A stretch of 64,000 nucleotides of DNA, taken from assembly GCA_934045075.1 (NCBI GenBank), contig OW203729.1:6295816-6359815 (forward strand), in the 5' to 3' direction. Source of the DNA: Yponomeuta sedellus (taxonomy: Eukaryota > Arthropoda > Insecta > Lepidoptera > Yponomeutidae). A model generated the notes under the pieces. It ran no database searches and had not been told where the DNA came from. It was given only the letters and a program-made list of their open reading frames with translations. How positions within the stretch are numbered: position 1 is the stretch's first letter; every line of letters begins with the position of its first letter. Below, piece by piece: positions 58,594 through 64,000 of the stretch. A program made the position numbers and the translations under genes.

Positions 58594-61500
58594 ATCATTT
58601 ATTACAATAGTACAGTTTAATGTAGAAGGAGTTATTAACAAGAAGCCATTATTAATTTCATTTTTATTAAATAATGATGTAGACGTTTGTCTTTTAAATG
58701 AGACTTGGCTTAGGAACAATAGCACTTTTAATATTCCTAATTACAATATAATTCGACAAGACGGGAAAGATGGACGAGGAGGTGTAGCAATTTTAGTTAA
58801 ATCCAATTTGAAATTCTCTACTGTCTCTGTTCCTTTTTACAATTTTATGCATTCTGCTGCAATAATCTTACAAACCAATGCTGGTAATTTATCAATTCTC
58901 TGTAGTTATATACCGCCTCCTAATGATAACCGTAGATTTCAGTGCAGAAGACTCAAACAGATTTTGAATATGTTACCGAAACCAATGCTTTTTTCGGGCG
59001 ATCTCAACGCCCATCACGTCGCTTTTGGGTGTTTGAGGTCTAACTCTCGCGGTAATGAGATCTATAACACACTCGATGAGTATGATCTATGTATATTAAA
59101 CACTGGTTTTCCTACCACTGTAGGTAGTCCTTCTAAAATGCCTTCTGCAATTGATATTTCTTCTGTCAGTCCTTCTGTTGCTCCTCTTTGCGAGTGGACA
59201 GTTCATGATGATGCGATGGGCAGCTATCATTTTCCAACAGTTATAACAATTCACACCACAATTCATAAATACGATATTGGTAATTCCGCTGATCGATATC
59301 TTTATAATAAAGCAGATTGGCAGGCTTATGCATCTGAAACAGAGAGAATATTAGGGCAATTTAATATAGACAGTAGTAACCCAGTCAAAACTTACAATGA
59401 TTTTTGCGAAGAACTTAATCAGATTAAAGATGTCACTATTCCAAAGCTAAGGAAAACTAATAGCATTGTCATTAAAAAGCCTGTTCCTTGGTGGGACAAT
59501 GAATGCTCAGATGCTGTTAATAAAAGTAAAGAAGCTCTAAATATGTATAGAAGTAATGGTAATATGTCGAGTTACATTGAATATAAAAAATTAAATGCTT
59601 TTAAAAAAAGATTATTAAAAGAAAAGAAGAAATACGGATGGACTAAATTAGTTGAATCTTTTAACAGGTATACACCTATAAGCACTATTTGGAATTACAT
59701 CAAAAGATTCAAACGTGTAACATTACCCAAAATGCCCAAAAACGACGAATGGATTCCAGCCTTCATTGATAAATATGCTCCACCGTCTCCTCCTGAAAAA
59801 AACATAGACATAAACTCATTAAATGAAATCTTTAATAACACAGGGAATAGTAATTGTGCTCATCTTTCAGAACCATTTTCCTTTGCAGAATTCACATTTG
59901 CTATCAAATATAGAAAAGATACAACCCCAGGATTAGATGACATTCCTTACAAGCTTATTAGGAACATGCATGTTGATGCCCAAAAATCGTTATTGGAAAT
60001 GTACAATGTATTGTGGATGACTCAGTCCATTCCTGAAGCTTGGAAAACACAATGCGTTATTCCTATATTGAAACCAGACAAGTCTAGTGATGACTTTAAT
60101 TCATATAGACCAATTTCTTTATCCTCATGTGTAGGTAAATTGTTTGAGTTTATGCTTAAAACCAGATTAGACCATTACGTAGAGCAGAATAAAATCTTAC
60201 CAGAGCAGCAATTCGGCTTCAGGAAGGGTCGTAGTGCTACAGAGAGCTTTACTTCACTCATCTCTGACATCAGGAATTCCTTTCACAGCCAATCAGCCAC
60301 CGTATGTGCATTTCTTGATGTACAGGGAGCTTTTGATAATGTTGATCCATCTGTATTGGCAGGAATTTTATCAGAGATTGGTATGCCAGGACATGTCTGT
60401 AAATGGATATTTCATTTTCTTTATGATAGGACTATGTATGTTAAATTTAACAACAGACTACACGGACCAGGACAAGTTTTTAAAGGTACTATGCAAGGAG
60501 CAACCATATCCCCTTTATTGTACAATATTTATACATCTCAGATAAATAAATATCTGACCCAGACTGGAGTTCAATTCCTGCAGTATGCAGATGATTTGTT
60601 AATATACTCTGTACATAAGGATGTAAATATAGCTGTAAATAATTTAAATTTAGCCCTCTCTCAAGTGCATAATTATTATTTTAATAAGCTCAAATTGGTT
60701 ATAAATCCATTAAAGAGTGGAGCTATGCTTTTCTCCAAAAGGCTTTCTCCTTGTAATAGTTTGGTAGAATACAATAATCTCCCTATACCTTGGTTGAAAG
60801 AAAAGAAGTTTCTTGGTATATTGCTGGATCATAGGCTAACATTTGAATCTCACATAAATTATATCATCAAAAACGCCTCCAAAGCCCTTAATATACTTCG
60901 GTCTCTGGCAGGAGTACATTGGGGGTCTGACCCAAAAATATTATCTATGTTATATAAGAGCATTATGCGCAGCCATTTCGATTATAGCTCAATTGCTTAT
61001 ATGGGGGCAAGCCTTGCTTTGCTGAAGAAATTAGAAGTTATTCAGAATAAAGCTTTGAGAATTATTACAGGGGCTATGTGCTCTACTCCAATTAATGCAA
61101 TGCAATGTGAGGCTTGCATTCCCCCTTTACATCTTAGACGTCTACAGCTAGCTGAAAGGTTCTGTTTGAAAATGTTAACTAAAAATAATAGAGTTGTCTT
61201 AGATCACATTTTACCAATGCATGCCACTGAATTGGGCAATTCAGTGGCTCCTTATGCAAATTTTAATCAGATATTAAATGGTAACATACCAACCTTATTA
61301 AGAATAGTTTTACATTTGAATGATTTAACAAAAAATTTGCATCAGGATAATTCGTGGCCCCTCTATAGGATGGATCTCGATATTCTATTGAAAAATAATT
61401 TTGTACATAAACCATGCATTACGAACCAACAAGATTTACTTGCTTTCCTGGAAAATAATCATCTGTATTCCATCTATACTGATGGCTCTAAAACAGTTGA

Positions 61501-62347
61501 TAGGGTAAACTCAGCATTTTTTGACCCTCAGTTAAAGAAAACTAAATGTTTTAAAATTGACACTAGATGTAGCATTTTTACCGCCGAAGCTTATGCTATC
61601 CATCAAGCTTTAATTTACGTTCAAAATATTGATACTTGTAATATAATTATATTTACTGACTCACTCAGTGTATTATTAGCTTTAGAAGGTAACTGCCTTC
61701 GTTATAATGTAAATTATCTCATCTATAATATAAAGAATTTGTTAAATAGTTTGTTAGTTAGTGGTAAGGTAGTTAAGTTAATGTGGGTACCTGCTCACCG
61801 GGGTATCACTGGAAATGAAGTCGTCGATCGAGCTGCAAATCTGGACCCTGACGAGGATCACTCTACAGACCTCAAATTGCCATTTACTGATCTCCATGTT
61901 CATCTGAATGAGAATCTGAAAGCAATATGGTGCAACTACTGGAATGAGATCAGTAAAGAGAAAGGAAGCTGGTATAGAGACATCCAAGGAAGCCCGCCCG
62001 CCCAACCTTGGTACCATCGGAAAAAAGACATAAACTGCCGGAAATACATAACCACCCTAAACAGAATGAGATTCGGCCACTGCCAAACCCAAGCTCACCT
62101 TTATAGACTCAGCCTAGCCCAAGATTCGAACTGCATTTACTGTGGAACTGAAAACGCCGACCTAAACCATCTCGTGCTCAACTGTCAAGAATTTAAATTG
62201 CACAGATTAATACTTATCACGGAACTTGACACAATCAGCTGCGAAACGGGTGTCCCTACACCAACTCTTCTTCCAAATCTACTTAGCAATCCTACCTTTT
62301 TCGCCCCCTTATATAAATTCATTATGAACAGTGGAATAAAAATTTAA
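58586..62347 (+). CDS. LINE ORF2: endonuclease, reverse transcriptase, RNase H
   Basis: The polyprotein is 1253 aa. An AP-type endonuclease occupies about residues 5-225 (QFNVEG, LLNETW with E39, SGDLNAHH at 137-144, SYHFP with H215 in place of the usual SDH). The reverse transcriptase follows at about 480-760: IPILKPDKSS, D578 in FLDVQGAFD, GTMQGATISPLLYN, YADD at 667-670, FLGILLDHRLTF. The RNase H domain at about 960-1085 has all acidic residues visible: D966 (YTDGSK), E1001, D1025 and D1081. The C-terminal knuckle is C1183-C1186-H1195-C1200. The protein nicks target DNA, copies the RNA at the nick and removes RNA. No inactivating change is seen. It is in the +1 frame relative to ORF1, so reinitiation at the overlapping ATG is the likely mode of expression. 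Confidence 0.95.
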   Translation: MDKSFITIVQFNVEGVINKKPLLISFLLNNDVDVCLLNETWLRNNSTFNIPNYNIIRQDGKDGRGGVAILVKSNLKFSTVSVPFYNFMHSAAIILQTNAGNLSILCSYIPPPNDNRRFQCRRLKQILNMLPKPMLFSGDLNAHHVAFGCLRSNSRGNEIYNTLDEYDLCILNTGFPTTVGSPSKMPSAIDISSVSPSVAPLCEWTVHDDAMGSYHFPTVITIHTTIHKYDIGNSADRYLYNKADWQAYASETERILGQFNIDSSNPVKTYNDFCEELNQIKDVTIPKLRKTNSIVIKKPVPWWDNECSDAVNKSKEALNMYRSNGNMSSYIEYKKLNAFKKRLLKEKKKYGWTKLVESFNRYTPISTIWNYIKRFKRVTLPKMPKNDEWIPAFIDKYAPPSPPEKNIDINSLNEIFNNTGNSNCAHLSEPFSFAEFTFAIKYRKDTTPGLDDIPYKLIRNMHVDAQKSLLEMYNVLWMTQSIPEAWKTQCVIPILKPDKSSDDFNSYRPISLSSCVGKLFEFMLKTRLDHYVEQNKILPEQQFGFRKGRSATESFTSLISDIRNSFHSQSATVCAFLDVQGAFDNVDPSVLAGILSEIGMPGHVCKWIFHFLYDRTMYVKFNNRLHGPGQVFKGTMQGATISPLLYNIYTSQINKYLTQTGVQFLQYADDLLIYSVHKDVNIAVNNLNLALSQVHNYYFNKLKLVINPLKSGAMLFSKRLSPCNSLVEYNNLPIPWLKEKKFLGILLDHRLTFESHINYIIKNASKALNILRSLAGVHWGSDPKILSMLYKSIMRSHFDYSSIAYMGASLALLKKLEVIQNKALRIITGAMCSTPINAMQCEACIPPLHLRRLQLAERFCLKMLTKNNRVVLDHILPMHATELGNSVAPYANFNQILNGNIPTLLRIVLHLNDLTKNLHQDNSWPLYRMDLDILLKNNFVHKPCITNQQDLLAFLENNHLYSIYTDGSKTVDRVNSAFFDPQLKKTKCFKIDTRCSIFTAEAYAIHQALIYVQNIDTCNIIIFTDSLSVLLALEGNCLRYNVNYLIYNIKNLLNSLLVSGKVVKLMWVPAHRGITGNEVVDRAANLDPDEDHSTDLKLPFTDLHVHLNENLKAIWCNYWNEISKEKGSWYRDIQGSPPAQPWYHRKKDINCRKYITTLNRMRFGHCQTQAHLYRLSLAQDSNCIYCGTENADLNHLVLNCQEFKLHRLILITELDTISCETGVPTPTLLPNLLSNPTFFAPLYKFIMNSGIKI

Positions 62348-62524
62348 AGTGACTGGAAAAACTGAACATTATAGTGAAGTGATACGGAAGTGATAAGTGC
62401 TCTTATCTGAAAACTAATACTATAAAAAACTAATACAATACTCAAGGCTCAAAAGGACACGGATCCAGGGCCGTAAAACCCTTTATTAAAAAAAAAAAAT
62501 CACTCAGTGCTCAGTACTCTTATT

Positions 62525-62704
62525 GAAGAACAGAAACCAAAGACGTGGCAGCATGAAAAATATATTACTGAAGACTTTAACTTCCCAAAAATTCATAATG
62601 AAGAATAGAAACCAAAGACATGGCAGCATAAAAATTTATTATACTGAAGACTAACCTCCCAAAAACTCATAATGAAGAACAAAAACCAAAGACGTGGCAG
62701 CATG
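62525..62704 (+). repeat. Three tandem repeats in the LINE 3' UTR, 74-75-bp unit
   Basis: Units begin at 62525, 62600 and 62674 with gaaga(a)c/tagaaaccaaaga, and carry gtggcagcat, actgaagact and ctcccaaaaa.tcataat; the third is truncated. They are followed by ttagccggttccttgcggga and poly(A). Confidence 0.85.
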
Positions 62705-62882
62705 GTCTAAGACCTTAGCCGGTTCCTTGCGGGATGAACTAAAAAAAAAAAAATAATTGGTACTCTGTGGCTCAATGTTTTGTTGATGCGTTTTATTTTC
62801 TTGTTAATTCCTATATTTTTCTTACTGTTATGATATAGTTTTTTACAACTAAGACAAATACAAATATTTGAGTTCCGTTACA

Positions 62883-63148
62883 ATGGAAGCCGACTCCACA
62901 ACTACCGATGTTTCAAAGGCTGAAGCAAACAAAATATCATTCCCTTTTATTTCACCATCGCCTCCAGGGACGCTTCATAGAAACCTACAAGCATATGTGG
63001 ACATTATCTACAAGGAAGGCAACAGAAGTACTGAAACACAGTTGGTTCAATCGCTGCAGTCGATTGGTTTGCTTCCGAGCTTGATGTCATGTTCAAGTGG
63101 AAGACCAGAATGCTCTATGATATGCAAACCAGCCCGTGTTATTGATAG
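62883..63148 (+). CDS. ISXO2-like transposase-domain gene, exon 1
   Basis: The ATG at 62883 (acaATGg) opens MEADSTTTDVSKAEANKISF and continues through a short N-terminal region (RNLQAYVDIIYKEGNRSTET, QLVQSLQSIGLLP) to a cysteine cluster (MSCSSGRPECSMICKPARV). It ends at donor GATAG|gtaatcc. The 266 nt leave 2 nt that join exon 2 as Arg. Together with exon 2 the cysteines form a zinc ribbon that precedes an ISXO2/IS1595 (Merlin-related) transposase domain. Insect genomes often carry such genes as single or multi-copy loci of unknown function. The upstream LINE ends only about 130 bp before this ATG, so the promoter or 5' UTR may be affected. Confidence 0.7.
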
Positions 63149-63209
63149 GTAATCCTTTCTCTTTCTCAAAATGTTTATATTCCTGTTGTAACCCGAGCAC
63201 TCGTGGTCT

Positions 63210-63483
63210 AGTCGAACCTAGTGATATGAGTGGCATTTTTCCGATTGCTTCAGTGCTTCGCAAGGCACGTTAAGCCGTTGGTGCCGTCTGTCATGTAATG
63301 GTAGTCATTAAGCCATCTCAGAGGCATTATGGGCTGCGTCATAGCTTCTGGCAGTAAGGCCCGCCACTGCCTTAAAATCGCCCACCAACCTGGACTTGGC
63401 CCTATGGTGGAGTATGGCCTAACCTTTCTGCGATGCAGGAAGAGACTTGTGCCCCAGCAGTGAGGACATACAATGGTTGATGT
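63210..63483 (+). mobile_element. SINE, (TGA)n-tailed family, near full length, intronic
   Basis: Same order of blocks as at 17985 (gtggcatttttccgattg, gtgcttcgcaaggcacgtta, gtagtcattaagccatctca, ggtggagtatggccta, tgcgatgcaggaagagac). It lies wholly within intron 1 of the ISXO2-like gene, in the same orientation. The tail is short (atggttgatg). Confidence 0.75.
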
Positions 63484-63530
63484 CAAATTTCGAACCCTTC
63501 TACTGAACCAGTTTTACATACATTTTCCAG

Positions 63531-63682
63531 AATGCAGTGGGTTTGCGAGAGCTGCAAAGCGAAGCAGTCTGTGCGCTATGGCTCTTTCTTCATGAGGATT
63601 CCCTGCTCTCTGCTGCAAGTACTTCAGATCACACTTGCCTGGTGTGAGGATGCGGAGTGTGAGATTGTTGCACAGCACCTTG
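63531..63682 (+). CDS. ISXO2-like transposase-domain gene, exon 2
   Basis: Acceptor catacattttccag (AG at 63530) and donor CACCTTG|gtaagc. The reading continues exon 1: the Arg codon is completed, then MQWVCESCKAKQSVRYGSFF, MRIPCSLLQVLQITLAWCED and AECEIVAQHL. WxCxxCxxxxSVRxGSFF...L..L....AW is the signature of the zinc ribbon and start of the ISXO2-like DDE fold. One nt (G) is left for exon 3. The catalytic DDE residues would lie beyond the window, so activity or domestication cannot be judged. Confidence 0.72.
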
Positions 63683-63972
63683 GTAAGCTTTGTTTATTAA
63701 CTTCTCTCCTTGATTCTGTTGATTCAATCTATTTTTGTAAGTGAAATCGGCCCAATGTTAATCTGTCAACATAATATTATTTTAGTCTTCTATCTAAGCA
63801 TTTTATTGAAACTAAAACCTCTTCTTTTTGTTGAAGTCTCTTGTGGTCTCAGAACCTACCTTATATCAATTGACTATAACAAAAGGAACAGGTTGTTATT
63901 TCATTTATTATATTTATTTATGGCTTTACTAATTTACACACATTTGATGACTGTTTCCATGCAATCATTTAG

Positions 63973-63989
63973 TGAGAGACACAAGGAAG
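63973..63989 (+). CDS. Possible 17-nt microexon of the same gene
   Basis: tcatttag|TGAGAGACACAAGGAAG|gtaagaac has acceptor- and donor-like borders. In the phase left by exon 2 it would read V-RDTRK. It is too short to be sure, and an exon beyond 64000 is equally possible. Confidence 0.2.
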
Positions 63990-64000
63990 GTAAGAACTCT

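Larger units (their letters stand above)
57300..62753 (+). mobile_element. Near full-length I-type non-LTR retrotransposon (LINE)
   Basis: Two open ORFs (57427-58593 and 58586-62347), a short 5' UTR starting somewhere near 57290-57300 (ggcgggcttttgaag), and a 3' UTR with three tandem repeats ending in a poly(A) tract at 62740-62753. A second A-tract at 62486-62498 lies inside the 3' UTR. The presence of an RNase H domain after the reverse transcriptase places it in the I group (I, Nimb, LOA-type) rather than RTE or Jockey. Both ORFs lack stops or frameshifts, suggesting recent insertion. No target-site duplication could be confirmed, so the exact ends are uncertain. Confidence 0.88.

Noticed and set aside
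57822..58598. Several minus-strand ORFs opposite LINE ORF1
   Set aside because: Antisense shadows of an ORF with clear zinc knuckles on the plus strand.
60234..60545. 103-codon ORF overlapping LINE ORF2
   Set aside because: Alternative-frame shadow of the reverse-transcriptase coding sequence.

Overview
The window looks like a stretch of nuclear genome from a moth or butterfly (Lepidoptera). The evidence is eukaryotic: spliceosomal exon/intron boundaries with consistent phases, an AT-rich background, and many dispersed repeats of types common in Lepidoptera. These include a SINE ending in (TGA)n, SINE bodies carrying GTGAAGGAAAACATCG, RTE-type 3' ends with the CCACTGCTGGACAT motif, Harbinger elements and an I-type LINE. 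No species can be named from the sequence alone. I see no bacterial operon, CRISPR array or complete functional tRNA/rRNA gene.

Layout. 1-3023 (minus): four GC-rich exons of one protein gene whose reading phases join perfectly. The product has a long acidic, Ser- and Arg/Pro-rich low-complexity region followed by an Ala/Glu/Arg-rich coiled coil. The 3' end lies outside the window. An intronic tandem duplication carries a copy of one exon's splice acceptor. 3024-16.4 kb: mostly unassigned AT-rich sequence with SINE fragments, a terminal-inverted-repeat MITE (11570-11877) and tandem duplications. 16457-17933: a deleted Harbinger DNA transposon that keeps an apparently intact Myb-like DNA-binding ORF but only the start of its transposase. 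18-57 kb: repeat-rich, otherwise gene-poor DNA. It holds LINE and RTE 3' ends, SINEs, MITEs, a foldback element with 301 bp of (TTTA)n, an exact 177-bp tandem duplication, exons of a second decayed Harbinger-like transposase (50.8-51.9 kb, minus), and a perfect 65-bp inverted repeat built from a tRNA-derived SINE (54705-54841).

57.3-62.75 kb: a near full-length I-type non-LTR retrotransposon with both ORFs open. ORF1 is gag-like with three CCHC knuckles. ORF2 has AP endonuclease, reverse transcriptase, RNase H and a C-terminal zinc knuckle. The two ORFs overlap by 8 nt. It ends about 130 bp upstream of the first ATG of a plus-strand gene (62883 onwards, partial) that encodes a zinc-ribbon/ISXO2-like transposase-domain protein and has a SINE in its first intron.

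The two host-type genes at the window ends do not obviously work together. Most of the window is a layered record of transposon insertion. The most unusual structures are the snap-back SINE palindrome, the (TTTA)n foldback and the young LINE beside the ISXO2-like gene.
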